Assembly (NCBI GenBank): GCA_902489075.1
Contig: CABTYO010000004.1
Coordinates: 75,487 to 139,486, forward strand
DNA from: an uncultured Faecalicatena sp.
Lineage (GTDB): Bacteria; Bacillota; Clostridia; Lachnospirales; Lachnospiraceae
Direction: 5' to 3'
Length of the DNA stretch: 64,000 nucleotides
Position 1 is the stretch's first letter. Each line of letters begins with the position of its first letter. The translations under genes were made by a program, and so were the position numbers. Below, piece by piece: positions 1 to 8,816 of the stretch. Under the pieces are notes generated by a model. That model was given only the letters and a program-made list of their open reading frames with translations. It made no database searches and was not told where the DNA came from.

Positions 1-1633
1 GCACTTCACGATACCCTTCACTCCTCAGTGCTGCCTCATAATCCTTCTCTTCAATCTGCCTGAGTGCCTTATGACACAATTCTTCCATCTCTGAATAACT
101 TCGTGCCACCTTCAATTCCAGAATCACCGCACGCCCGCGGAATTTCTGTTCTTTCATAATGATATCTGACCTGCCGCTGCCACTCTCTCTGTTAGACAGA
201 ATCTCATATCTTCCGGAACTTTTTAACAGTCCCACCAGAAAACCATGATAGTAATTTTCTGCATAATCAAAGAAACTGATCGATTCTGCCAATTGTTCAG
301 AAATAAACTCCCCTAATGCAACACTGTCACCATTTTCAATTGCATCCAGCAAAGGAGTCATATCCTGCTGTTTCACTCTCTTTTCAAACCATTTCAAAAT
401 TGTCTGCCGATAAATAAAACGCACTTCAATATTCGGTATGGAAAGGGTTAGATAAGTAAATTCTTCTTCTCTTCGTTCGCCCGCCTTTTTCAGATACCCC
501 GTGAAGAACAGAAAATTCCACAGGTTGTCCTGAGATTCGTAAATATCTCCATAAGTGATGTCTTCATGCACAGGCTTTTCTATCGTCTCTCCGGTAACTA
601 AACGTTCAATCTCACTCCTGGTCTCCAAATCAGCTCTTTCCACTAATTCCCGGATGATACTGTTGGAGGAAGTATTGGACCAGTATGGCTCGGGAAATGC
701 ATCCGGCTTCATGACCACTGCATCTACATAGTTCAAAATACTCCAAGGATTGTAGATTTCTGTATCTCCAAACAGATAACCGTCATACCATTTCCTGACT
801 TCATCCTGCTTCCTAGACAGGTCATAGTAAGAAAGGATCTCTGTTACCTCTTCCTGTGTAAATCCAAAACTGTCAGAATATCCGCCTGATAGAATAGAGT
901 GGATTTTTAAATTATTCAGCCCGGTAAAAATACTTTCTTTGCTGATCCGCAGGCATCCGGTAATCACAGCAAATTCCAGATGAGGATTTGTTTTCAGCAC
1001 GGATTCAAACAGCGTCCGGATAAAATCACTCATCGTATCATAAAAACCACGAAAATATGCATTTTCAAGGGGTACATCATACTCATCAATCAGAATCACT
1101 GTTTTCCTGCCATACTCCTCAGATAAAAGCCGGGACAAAAATGCCAGTGCATCCGCATAATCTGCAAGCTCTCCCTGCCCGGACATGAGTAACCGGAAAC
1201 GTTCACAATCTGCTCCCTCTGTCAGCTTTGACAACAGGAAAGCATGTCTCCTGAATTCGTCTGCTATTGTACGCCTTAACATCTGAAATGCCGTATCAAA
1301 ATCGGGCTGCCTGGCAGACTTCAATGACAGATTAATCACTGGATATTTTCCCTGATGTGACAGATATCGTTCTCCACATGTGCTGATCTTAAGCCCATTG
1401 AAAAGAAAACTGTTATCTGCCAGCGCTCCATCCGTTCCTTTCTCTGCTTCGAAGAAATATCTGAGCATACTTAAATTCAGTGTCTTTCCGAATCTGCGCG
1501 GCCTGGTGATCAGATTGACTTTTCCTGCACTATCTAACAGTTCTTTTATCATCAATGTCTTATCTACATAGTATAAATCCTTTTCAATCATCTCCCGGAA
1601 ATCTTCATATCCGATCGGTATGGCTTTTCTCAT
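1..1633 (-). CDS. AAA-ATPase-like / PD-(D/E)XK nuclease-domain protein, C-terminus cut by window edge
   Basis: The gene reads leftward from an ATG at 1633 (start MRKAIPIGYEDF) behind a GGGCGG-type ribosome-binding site, and stays open to base 1, so at least 544 residues are present and the C-terminus lies outside the window. The N-terminus has the family signature YYVDKT followed by a P-loop-like TRPRRFGKT, then a Walker-B-like VILIDEYDVPL and a conserved GCLRISKESIFTGLNN. Near the left edge a GRSDIIM...AVILELKVA stretch fits the D...(E/D)xK core of a PD-(D/E)XK nuclease fold (AAA-ATPase_like plus DUF1703 architecture). It is a clear paralogue of the complete gene at 47122-48804. The family's biological role is not established; it is often repeated in Lachnospiraceae and Bacteroidetes genomes. 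It stands alone on its strand, separated from the TRAP cluster by a terminator. Confidence 0.85.
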   Translation of the reverse strand, partial: MRKAIPIGYEDFREMIEKDLYYVDKTLMIKELLDSAGKVNLITRPRRFGKTLNLSMLRYFFEAEKGTDGALADNSFLFNGLKISTCGERYLSHQGKYPVINLSLKSARQPDFDTAFQMLRRTIADEFRRHAFLLSKLTEGADCERFRLLMSGQGELADYADALAFLSRLLSEEYGRKTVILIDEYDVPLENAYFRGFYDTMSDFIRTLFESVLKTNPHLEFAVITGCLRISKESIFTGLNNLKIHSILSGGYSDSFGFTQEEVTEILSYYDLSRKQDEVRKWYDGYLFGDTEIYNPWSILNYVDAVVMKPDAFPEPYWSNTSSNSIIRELVERADLETRSEIERLVTGETIEKPVHEDITYGDIYESQDNLWNFLFFTGYLKKAGERREEEFTYLTLSIPNIEVRFIYRQTILKWFEKRVKQQDMTPLLDAIENGDSVALGEFISEQLAESISFFDYAENYYHGFLVGLLKSSGRYEILSNRESGSGRSDIIMKEQKFRGRAVILELKVARSYSEMEELCHKALRQIEEKDYEAALRSEGYREV

Positions 1634-1721
1634 TGCAATCCGCCCTTTCTGGTGGTGTTCTTTTATCATTATACCCAGAATACGGCAGCATTGCAATAAA
1701 TCAATGACTTTCCACCTGCCC

Positions 1722-1755
1722 AAAAAGGCGCAGCATCCACCCGCTGCGCCAAAAC
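1722..1755 (-). terminator. Rho-independent terminator of the GntR/TRAP cluster
   Basis: A perfect 8-bp inverted repeat (GGCGCAGC at 1727-1734, GCTGCGCC at 1743-1750) with an 8-nt loop. Read on the minus strand it is followed by TTTTT. It lies about 50 bp downstream of the dctP stop codon and before the start of the next minus-strand gene, so it should end the long catabolic operon. Confidence 0.8.
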
Positions 1756-1803
1756 TTTCTTTTGATTCCCCCGATTTAAAGACGAGATTCGAACTCTGCC
1801 TTC

Positions 1804-2823
1804 CTACTTCTCCCCCGAAATATACAACTCCACCAGCTCATCCCCGACCTGTCCTTGTATCTCTTCATAAAGCGGTTCACACACCTTACGCATCTTCTCG
1901 AAGACTTCATCCGACAGTTCGATCACCTCAGTCCCCGACTCCTCCATGATCTGCATCCTGTCATCGACTCTCTCATCGGCCTGCTGCCTCGCGTAGGCCG
2001 TAGCAATCGTCCCCGCCTCAGTAATGATCTCCTGCTGTTTCTCATCGAGTCCCTGGAAGAGCTCATCACTCACATACAGGCTGATGTAATGCGGCAGATG
2101 GTTCGTCTCCACCACATAATCCTGCTGCTCATACAATTTTCCTGAGACAATCACCTCACATGGATTCTCCTCCGCATCAATCGTATTCTGCTGCAATCCG
2201 ATATAGACCTCACTGAATGCCATTGGGGTAGGATTGGCGCCCAATGCCTGCCAGAAAGCAAGATGATTTGCATTTTCCATGGTCCGTATCTTCTGGCCTT
2301 TAAAATCAGATAACTTCGTGATCTTCTTATTCGTCGTCATCACGCGGAACCCCTGGTCCGCCATGCCCAGCAGCTGATACCCATTCTGCTCGAATATATC
2401 CACGATCTTCTCATAAAATTCAGGGTTATCCACCGCTTCCCTCGCTTCTTCAATTGTCTGGAAAGCTACCGGCAGATCAAAAACTGCCATCTCCGGCATA
2501 AAGCTCACCTGTGGAGCTGTACTCTGTACGACAAAGGGAATATCCCCCTCCTTGCAGCTTTCCAGCAGTTCCCGGTCATTGCCGACCGTAGAATTGGGGT
2601 AGATCTCGATATGCATCCTGCCATCGCTTAAGGTCTCCACCTCCTCGGCAAATTTCTCCGCAAAGACCTGTGTGACCGTATCTTCCGGGCTGCCTGTTCC
2701 GAGAGGCCATGAGTACGTCTGTACGTCGTCCTTACTTTCTTTTTCTTTCGCGCATCCCGCCATACAGACTGTAAGTAACGCTGCAAGAAGGATACAAAAT
2801 ACCCGCATTTTTTTATTTTTCAC
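1804..2823 (-). CDS. dctP: TRAP transporter substrate-binding lipoprotein DctP
   Basis: This 339-residue protein is the extracytoplasmic solute receptor of a tripartite ATP-independent periplasmic (TRAP) transporter. It has a lipoprotein signal peptide: basic start, hydrophobic core and a lipobox MAGC with Cys24 as the lipidated residue. The family pattern of the mature domain is visible, including KLSDFKGQKIRTMEN with the conserved Arg that in characterised TRAP receptors holds the carboxylate of an acidic substrate, and the NTIDAEENP helix. It is the last gene of the operon after dctM (14 bp gap) and dctQ. TRAP receptors nearly always bind organic acids, which constrains the substrate of the whole cluster; the exact ligand cannot be read from sequence. 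Confidence 0.93.
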   Translation of the reverse strand: MKNKKMRVFCILLAALLTVCMAGCAKEKESKDDVQTYSWPLGTGSPEDTVTQVFAEKFAEEVETLSDGRMHIEIYPNSTVGNDRELLESCKEGDIPFVVQSTAPQVSFMPEMAVFDLPVAFQTIEEAREAVDNPEFYEKIVDIFEQNGYQLLGMADQGFRVMTTNKKITKLSDFKGQKIRTMENANHLAFWQALGANPTPMAFSEVYIGLQQNTIDAEENPCEVIVSGKLYEQQDYVVETNHLPHYISLYVSDELFQGLDEKQQEIITEAGTIATAYARQQADERVDDRMQIMEESGTEVIELSDEVFEKMRKVCEPLYEEIQGQVGDELVELYISGEK

Positions 2824-2837
2824 ACGCCTTTCCTCCT

Positions 2838-4124
2838 TTACAATGCCAGACTGATTGCCGGAATAAACGTAATGAGCATTAACGCAATCAGGAAAATAAT
2901 GATCAGTGGAAACGCCTTTTTCGCAATGCTCATGACCGGAATATCCGAAAGTGAGCTTGCCACAAACAGGTTGACTCCGATCGGCGGAGTCACAAAACCG
3001 ATCGCCAGGTTGATGACCATGACAATACCGAACTGCACCGGACTCATTCCAATCTGCACGATGATAGGCAGAAGGATCGGAGTCGTAATCAGGATAGCCG
3101 GGCTCGTGTCCATAACCATTCCAACAATTAACAGGAACAGATTAATCACAATTAGAATCACAACAGCACCTGTAAAGTTATCCAGAATCCAGCCACTGAT
3201 CGCCTGTGGCACCTGCATCAATGTGAGTACCCTCGAAAATGCTGTGGAAGCAATCAAGATAAACATCAGCGGTCCATATGTATGCACTGCCTCGGAGCAA
3301 ATTGCGATGACATCCTTTATTTTCAGCGTTTTATAGATCACAATACTGACAAATAATGCATAAAATACCGAAATCACAGCAGCTTCTGTAGGAGACGCGA
3401 TACCTCCGTAAATACATCCCAGTATGATGACCGGTGTCAGAAGTGCCCAGATCCCTTCCTTCATCAGGTGCAGGAATCCCCGTTTTCTCAGAATATCAAC
3501 CACTTCTTCAATCTTTTCCCGGTCTTCTCCGTATCTCCGGCAATAATAGCTGGCATACAGCATCAGAAGCACTGCAATCAGAATTCCCGGAACAATACCG
3601 GCCTTGAACAGCGCGCCTACGGATTCACCGGATGCCATGGAATACAGGATATAGGGGATGCTCGGAGGGATAATCACACCCAGGCCGCCTGCCACTGCCA
3701 CGATGGCTGTGGAAAATGTTTTATCATATCCCAGATTGATCAGGATCGGAATGGTCATGCTTCCTACCGCCGCTACCGTTGCCGGAGCGGAACCGGAAAT
3801 GGCACCATAGAACAGGCACGTTATGATGACCGCACAGGGCACTCCTGCCCTTCTTTTCCCGATAAAATAGGTGAAAATATCAAATAACTTCCTGGACACG
3901 CCGCCCCGCGCCATAATGATACCGGACAGTACGAACATCGGTATCGCCAGCAGAGGGAAGCTGTCCACGCCGCCTAACATAGAGCGGATCACATAAGAAA
4001 CACTGGCAGGAAAATCCGCATCAAATGCTCCCGGCAGGATCGATGCGATTCCCAGTGAGGAAGCGATCGGCAGGGAAATGAACAATAATATAATAAAGAT
4101 CAGAAATACGCCTACTGCTGACAT
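2838..4124 (-). CDS. dctM: TRAP transporter large permease subunit DctM
   Basis: The 428-residue multi-spanning membrane protein is the ion-coupled channel subunit of the TRAP transporter. Typical DctM sequence is seen throughout: start MSAVGVFLIFIILLF, then FPLLAIPMFVLSGIIMARGGVS, GAISGSAPATVAAVGSM and the C-terminal NLAIGFVTPPIGVNLF. The frame is open further upstream to 4226, but that extension is soluble and unlike the family. ATG 4124 has a GAGGGGG ribosome-binding site and gives the usual family length. The start overlaps the end of dctQ by 13 bp, indicating translational coupling. Confidence 0.93.
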   Translation of the reverse strand: MSAVGVFLIFIILLFISLPIASSLGIASILPGAFDADFPASVSYVIRSMLGGVDSFPLLAIPMFVLSGIIMARGGVSRKLFDIFTYFIGKRRAGVPCAVIITCLFYGAISGSAPATVAAVGSMTIPILINLGYDKTFSTAIVAVAGGLGVIIPPSIPYILYSMASGESVGALFKAGIVPGILIAVLLMLYASYYCRRYGEDREKIEEVVDILRKRGFLHLMKEGIWALLTPVIILGCIYGGIASPTEAAVISVFYALFVSIVIYKTLKIKDVIAICSEAVHTYGPLMFILIASTAFSRVLTLMQVPQAISGWILDNFTGAVVILIVINLFLLIVGMVMDTSPAILITTPILLPIIVQIGMSPVQFGIVMVINLAIGFVTPPIGVNLFVASSLSDIPVMSIAKKAFPLIIIFLIALMLITFIPAISLAL

Positions 4125-4606
4125 GTTTTCATCCCCCTCACCTTTTTGATTTCCAGATAAATCTTCTGGAGCAGCCGGAATTCCACCAGCACAAATCCCA
4201 CAACAGGTGCTGCCTGCAGAATCCACATCGGCATTGCACAGGCCGGGCTTACCTGCCCACTTTGGATCGCGGTTACAAAATACCGGTAAGCCGCCGGGAT
4301 CATATAGGCAAAGAACACAAATTCAATCAGATAATCCAGAATAAATATCGCTGACTTCGCCTTTCCTTTCAGCTTATCTGTCAGCTGTTCCAACCTGATC
4401 GCAATGGATCTCTGAACACCAAACCCAATACTTAAAAAGCCGCTCCATACAAAAAGATATCGTGTAATTTCCTCTGTCCATGACAGGGAAAAGTTGAACA
4501 AATATCTGGCACAGATCTGCACTCCCATGATGAGCGTCATAATCATAAGAAGTCCGATCAGCACCGCCTCCTCAAAATACTGATTCAGCCATTTCAATAT
4601 TTTCAT
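4112..4606 (-). CDS. dctQ: TRAP transporter small permease subunit DctQ
   Basis: A 164-residue protein with four predicted transmembrane helices, the usual size and topology for DctQ. The signature WTEEITRYLFVWSGFLSIGFG of the small permease is present around residue 43. ATG 4606 is preceded by GGGAGG. It forms the membrane complex with DctM (overlapping gene downstream) and DctP. A spacer of about 37 bp separates it from the upstream MFS gene, so both transporters probably lie on one transcript. Confidence 0.92.
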   Translation of the reverse strand: MKILKWLNQYFEEAVLIGLLMIMTLIMGVQICARYLFNFSLSWTEEITRYLFVWSGFLSIGFGVQRSIAIRLEQLTDKLKGKAKSAIFILDYLIEFVFFAYMIPAAYRYFVTAIQSGQVSPACAMPMWILQAAPVVGFVLVEFRLLQKIYLEIKKVRGMKTCQQ

Positions 4607-4643
4607 AGAATCCTCCCATTCTGGCGGAGACTTTAACGTCTGT

Positions 4644-5861
4644 TTAGCCGCGTGAACTTTCCGTCAGTCTGCCGTAGCGCAGATTTACAAATAATGCCAG
4701 CACCACACCGATTATAGTAATCACGATATTCAGCATGATGACAGAAGCGGCTCCCTTAGAAGCCTGCATAGAACCGGCAAGTGACAGGATGGTGTAATTC
4801 GAAAGACTGGAAGCGATCATAATAATACTGGTGATCGTTCCTTTGATCGTCGGGAACAGGTCATTGACCGTTGCCGTTGCAAGCTGAAGCACACCTCCTG
4901 CTGCCGAATAACCGATCACAAATGCACCGACCTGGCAGATAAACGGAGTTTTTACCACATACACCGCAATCAGCATTGCCGCCGCAATTGCCGGATAAAT
5001 CGCCAGGAAACGAACCGGCAGGAACTTATTTACCAATATAGAAGTAATAAAGATCGCTGCAATCGTTCCTGCGGAATAATAAGTCTGCATTAAACTTGGA
5101 TCTGCCATGTGAGCCACTTCTTTTCCAAAGGTCTGTGCACAGTTCAGCCAGAGCTGGAAGGTCGCGGTACAGGTAAACCCAATCACGATCAAAGCTACAC
5201 TCTCCATGGTGAATTTTGCCTTTTTCAGGCTGCCCAGGAAAGAATCTGCCTTCCCTTCCGCCTTTTTATTTTCCGGCAGAGGAATCTTAAAGACCAACAC
5301 TCCGATTACCAGGATTGCCGCCGCAGACACATACATCAGTACAGAATACGGCAGGTTCGCTGCCGCCAGCGCTCCCATGATAAATGGAAGGATGAGCTGT
5401 GCCACAGAGATGAACAGTTTCGTCAGCATTGTCGCCAGTCCTGATTTTGGCTCCATGATCTCCACACAGGCCGGAATGACTCCCGTGTCTAAAAATGAGT
5501 TCGCTGCCCCGCCCAGGACTGCCGCAATATAAGCGACCGTCATATTCGGTGAAAATGCAATTCCAATGAAAAACAACGCATAAGAGGCAATTCCCATCAA
5601 TGCACACGGCCTGCGTCCCATCCGGTCCGAAATCGGTCCGGAAAACGGCAGAGTAATCAATCTTCCAAGCCCCAGTGCCGCCGCGACCATGGTCACCTTT
5701 TCCACACCTGTCCCCCACTGTCCTGCCAGGAACTCCTTAATCACCTGCTGTCCCAGAAGAGAACAGCCGATTCCATGGATAAAAAAATTCAAATATAAAA
5801 TAAATGCACTCCCCAGATATTTCCGGTTCGGGGCAGATGCTTTTGTGATATTCCCGCTCAT
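4644..5861 (-). CDS. MFS permease of unknown specificity
   Basis: The 405-residue protein has about 12 transmembrane segments and the major facilitator loop 2-3 motif GPISDRMGRRP near residue 75. The start MSGNITKASAPNRKYLG follows a GAGGAG site at ATG 5861, and the gene lies 16 bp after aroD. It is the second transporter of the cluster. Having both a TRAP importer and an MFS carrier suggests import of two related compounds, or import of one and export of an end product. The family alone does not give the substrate; the aroD neighbour makes a shikimate- or quinate-like acid a reasonable but unproven guess. Confidence 0.85.
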   Translation of the reverse strand: MSGNITKASAPNRKYLGSAFILYLNFFIHGIGCSLLGQQVIKEFLAGQWGTGVEKVTMVAAALGLGRLITLPFSGPISDRMGRRPCALMGIASYALFFIGIAFSPNMTVAYIAAVLGGAANSFLDTGVIPACVEIMEPKSGLATMLTKLFISVAQLILPFIMGALAAANLPYSVLMYVSAAAILVIGVLVFKIPLPENKKAEGKADSFLGSLKKAKFTMESVALIVIGFTCTATFQLWLNCAQTFGKEVAHMADPSLMQTYYSAGTIAAIFITSILVNKFLPVRFLAIYPAIAAAMLIAVYVVKTPFICQVGAFVIGYSAAGGVLQLATATVNDLFPTIKGTITSIIMIASSLSNYTILSLAGSMQASKGAASVIMLNIVITIIGVVLALFVNLRYGRLTESSRG

Positions 5862-5877
5862 ATTCCTCTACTCCTCT

Positions 5878-6642
5878 TTAAATGTTTTCCGGGCGATGCA
5901 GTACATCCAGAACATATTTTAAATCAGCAATATCCAGTTGTCCAGGGGCAGATGTACGCGTGGTACTTCCAAATGTCAGTGCTGATCCGAAGATTTCCCC
6001 GCTGATCCGGCTTAACTGTCCCAGCCACCCCATCGACATCGTGATCAGGGGGCCGTCAGCATGTGCATTCGCATACTGATTGGTCGCAGATAACAAAGTC
6101 AATACGTCCTCCGCATTCCTTGGCATCACGGCCACCTTCGGCACGTCCGCGCCCAGTTTTCTCATCTTGCACATCCGCTCCACGATTTCCTGATCATTTG
6201 GTGTCTTGTCAAAATCATGGTTGGAGATGATCACCGTTTTATTTCTCTCATGTGCATATTTACAGAACTTCTGGCAGATTTCATCTCCCATAAAAAGTTC
6301 AATGTCTAACAGGTCCACATCCCCTGCATCCGCCATGCGCTGATTCAGTTCAATATATTTTTCCAGTTCCATACTGTGCCCGCTGCCCTCGGTGCGGTAT
6401 GTAAATAAAATCGGTCTGCTGCCCATCACATCACGCAGCCTGCTGCCCAGCCTCACAGTCTTCTCCATATCATCCGCCTCGGCAAAAAAGTCAGCCCGCC
6501 ATTCAATCAGATCCGCTTTCGCCTCAACGGCAAGTCTTGCCTCTCTCAAAATCTCCTCTTCCTCTATGGCAGTGATCGGTACACACACCTTGGGACGTCC
6601 CGCGCCCAGTTCCATATTCCTGATTTTAATTGTTTTTCTCAT
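5878..6642 (-). CDS. aroD: Type I 3-dehydroquinate dehydratase
   Basis: A 254-residue TIM-barrel enzyme interconverting 3-dehydroquinate and 3-dehydroshikimate through a Schiff base. Catalytic residues are visible: the His in ISNHDFDKTP (about residue 142) and the Schiff-base Lys in GADVPKVAVMP (about residue 169), matching the family's usual positions. N-terminal KVCVPITA and the substrate-binding IEWRADFF are also typical. ATG 6642 is chosen because AGGAGG lies just upstream; the open frame to 6678 runs into a repeated hairpin element. Its place in a transport and catabolic operon, not with other aro genes, suggests a degradative rather than biosynthetic job. Whether the genome has another DHQ dehydratase cannot be seen here. 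Confidence 0.93.
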   Translation of the reverse strand: MRKTIKIRNMELGAGRPKVCVPITAIEEEEILREARLAVEAKADLIEWRADFFAEADDMEKTVRLGSRLRDVMGSRPILFTYRTEGSGHSMELEKYIELNQRMADAGDVDLLDIELFMGDEICQKFCKYAHERNKTVIISNHDFDKTPNDQEIVERMCKMRKLGADVPKVAVMPRNAEDVLTLLSATNQYANAHADGPLITMSMGWLGQLSRISGEIFGSALTFGSTTRTSAPGQLDIADLKYVLDVLHRPENI

Positions 6643-6770
6643 GCTTACCTCCTGCTTATGTAACTTAGGCTCGGTCATATCGAGCCTTAGTTACAAAGTA
6701 CATCCTGTCGACTTTGGCTTGGTTCTTTCAAGCCTTAGTTACAAAGTACATCCTGTCGACTTTGGCTCCC
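6643..6770. repeat. 48-bp tandem repeat with hairpins and embedded Shine-Dalgarno, copy A (before aroD)
   Basis: Two tandem 48-bp units (6668-6715 and 6716-6763) plus a short partial third (6764-6770) fill the gap between the reductase gene and aroD. Each unit starts with a hairpin (GGCTCG...CGAGCC or GGCTTG...CAAGCC, 7-nt loops) followed by a near-identical 29-bp spacer containing ACATCCTGTCGAC. The two hairpins differ by compensating changes, so pairing is kept. The left border (minus-strand downstream side) carries the sequence TTACATAAGCAGGAGG, which supplies the ribosome-binding site of aroD. The same element, with the same edge, precedes rbsD at 21891-22020. Confidence 0.85.
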
Positions 6771-8786
6771 TTATTTATTTGCAAGATATCCGTGTTTGCG
6801 CAGTACATTCAGGATATTATGTCCTTCCTGGACCCCTTCGATGATACGCCGCGCGCGGACACTGTCCCCGATGTTGATGATTTCCACCTTACTGTCGTTA
6901 CTGAACGTTTCCTCAATCTCTTCCAGAACCGGACTTAAGGATTTCATTCCCAGGCAGACAAATCCGTAGTCAAATGTCAGTTCTTCGATTCCGCCATCCG
7001 GAGTCTTCACCTCAAAATGGTTCCCGCACACTTTTGTCAATGCCGTCTTTGTCATTTCCCTGACACGGTATTTACTGCTGATTTCCCTCATCCGAAGCTT
7101 GCTGATCGGGTCTAAGTCCCTTCCGATCTGATCCAGCATCTCCACAATCGTCACATCTGCACCTCTTGGAGCAAAGAACTCAACTACATCGAGGCCTACG
7201 GCGCCTCCTCCGATAACAGCCACTCTTTTCCCTTCCAGATTTTCCGGGAAACTCTCCAGACTGTCAATCATCCGCAGGATAGAGTACACCCTGCTTCCCT
7301 CCTGGTCAATCCATTCATGCAGCCCTTCGATCGGCGGGAGCAGCGGCTTAGAACCTGTCGCGTTGACGATGATATTCGGTTTCAGACATTTTACCAGCTT
7401 TCCAGTTGCTTCTGTCCCTGTAAATGTATAGAGATTCGGCAGTTTTTCCGCACGGTTGGTCAGATAGTCTACAAAATCGTGAATTCTCCGTTTGTCCGGT
7501 ATTTTGCTGATTTCAGAAGCCAGCCCGCCCAGCACATCCTTTTTCTCAATCAGGAAGGTCTGGCATCCTGCCTCGGCTGCAGTACAGGCTGCCTCCAGTC
7601 CGGCGGTTCCTGCGCCGATAACTACCACATTACACGGCTTTACCACCTTCTGTGTCTTATCCTCCCAGCGGTTCACCAGCGGATTGACCGTACAGCGGAT
7701 CGGGGTATTCTGTGCAAGCCGGTGTCCTGCGCATCCGATATTACAGGAAATACATTTGCGGATGTTGTCTTCTTCACCGAATTCTACCTTATTGACCCAT
7801 TCCGGGTCTGCAATCAGCCCACGGCCCATGCCGATAAAATCAGCTTCTCCTTTTTCCAGGATTTCCTCCGCACGTTTCGGAGAACGGATATTTCCTGTGG
7901 TAATGGTCGGTTTTCCAAAAGTCTCCTTGATTGCCCTGGACATATAGGAACGCCATCCGTCTTCCAGCTGGCAGCTGTCAATCTGGTATTGCAGGGAATT
8001 ATTCAGTCCTGCGGAAACATCGATGACATCCGCTTCCTCCTGGAAATAAGTCAGGAGTTCTTTCGTATCCTCCAAGGTGTTGCCGCCTTCTGTCAGCTCA
8101 TCTGCGCTGATTCTGACGAAGATCGGGAAAAATGGTCCTACCTGTCTTCTGACTTCTTCCATGACCATTTTAGCAAAGCGCGCCCTGTTTTCCGGACTTC
8201 CGCCAAATTCATCGGTGCGGCGGTTCATGGTCGGAGAGAGGAACTGGCTGATCAGATATCCGTGTCCGGCATGAATCTCTACTGCATCAAATCCTGCAGT
8301 CTGCGCCCGTTTCGCCGCCTCACCGTATTTTTTAACGATTCCTTCGATTTCCTCTTTAGTCAGAGGTCTTGGGATGCATCCACCTGGTTTGGAAGGGACA
8401 TCGGATGATGACACAGTCTGCATTCCAATCCGACTCTCCAGGGCAGATGCCCCGGCATGATTGATCTGAATGGCAATGCAGGTGCCGTACTGGTGAACAG
8501 ATTCACAGAGCTTATAAAGTCTGGGAATGTAATTATCATGGTCGATTCGAATCTGCGTGGTCCCGTTAGAGCCTAAAGGAAAGTCCACGCATGCATTTTC
8601 CACGATGATCAGACCTACGCCGCCCTGTGCCCTCTGCTCATAGTAATCCATATGAAGAAAACTCATTTCTCCATTCTGCTCCCCATAGTTCGTGCCCATA
8701 GGCGCCATTGATATTCGGTTTTTCACTGTCATTCTTTTCACTGTGAACGGTTCAAATAATTTTGGATATTTTTCATGTTTCTTCAT
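6771..8786 (-). CDS. NADH:flavin oxidoreductase / 2,4-dienoyl-CoA-reductase-like enzyme (FMN, FAD, 4Fe-4S)
   Basis: This 671-residue protein has the full three-part layout of the enoate/2,4-dienoyl-CoA reductase family. An N-terminal Old Yellow Enzyme TIM barrel (about 1-330) contains HAGHGYLISQFLSP and the RRTDEFGGSPENRARF signature. A 4Fe-4S cysteine cluster follows around residue 345 (CISCNIGCAG plus a later Cys in IRCTVNP). The C-terminal FAD/NAD domain has two dinucleotide folds (VVVIGAGTAGLEAA and VAVIGGGAVGLDVV). Relatives include BaiCD/BaiH of bile-acid dehydroxylation and TrgA-like reductases. The reaction is probably NAD(P)H-dependent reduction of an activated C=C bond. ATG 8786 has AAGGAG upstream. 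In this cluster it could reduce a cyclohexene or enoate intermediate. Confidence 0.92.
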   Translation of the reverse strand: MKKHEKYPKLFEPFTVKRMTVKNRISMAPMGTNYGEQNGEMSFLHMDYYEQRAQGGVGLIIVENACVDFPLGSNGTTQIRIDHDNYIPRLYKLCESVHQYGTCIAIQINHAGASALESRIGMQTVSSSDVPSKPGGCIPRPLTKEEIEGIVKKYGEAAKRAQTAGFDAVEIHAGHGYLISQFLSPTMNRRTDEFGGSPENRARFAKMVMEEVRRQVGPFFPIFVRISADELTEGGNTLEDTKELLTYFQEEADVIDVSAGLNNSLQYQIDSCQLEDGWRSYMSRAIKETFGKPTITTGNIRSPKRAEEILEKGEADFIGMGRGLIADPEWVNKVEFGEEDNIRKCISCNIGCAGHRLAQNTPIRCTVNPLVNRWEDKTQKVVKPCNVVVIGAGTAGLEAACTAAEAGCQTFLIEKKDVLGGLASEISKIPDKRRIHDFVDYLTNRAEKLPNLYTFTGTEATGKLVKCLKPNIIVNATGSKPLLPPIEGLHEWIDQEGSRVYSILRMIDSLESFPENLEGKRVAVIGGGAVGLDVVEFFAPRGADVTIVEMLDQIGRDLDPISKLRMREISSKYRVREMTKTALTKVCGNHFEVKTPDGGIEELTFDYGFVCLGMKSLSPVLEEIEETFSNDSKVEIINIGDSVRARRIIEGVQEGHNILNVLRKHGYLANK

Positions 8787-8816
8787 ATCGATTACTCCTT
8801 CTTACGCTTCTTCTAT

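Noticed and set aside
1781..1799. tRNA T-arm-like sequence (GAGTTCGAATCTCGTC on the minus strand) after dctP
   Set aside because: The T-stem pairs at only three of five positions, and no acceptor, D or anticodon arm can be folded around it; probably chance.
4125..4226. 34-residue N-terminal extension of DctM
   Set aside because: It overlaps dctQ by about 100 bp and lacks a ribosome-binding site, while ATG 4124 has one and gives a normal length.
6643..6678. N-terminal extension of AroD (MTEPKLHKQEVS)
   Set aside because: It is encoded by the repeat element, and a strong AGGAGG sits directly before the family-standard start at 6642.
6661..6770. CRISPR-like array
   Set aside because: Only two units in direct tandem without variable spacers; the hairpin differences are compensating and the element sits at a ribosome-binding site.
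7317..8408. 363-codon plus-strand frame opposite the OYE-type reductase
   Set aside because: Antisense shadow; the minus-strand protein has intact FMN, Fe-S and FAD motifs.
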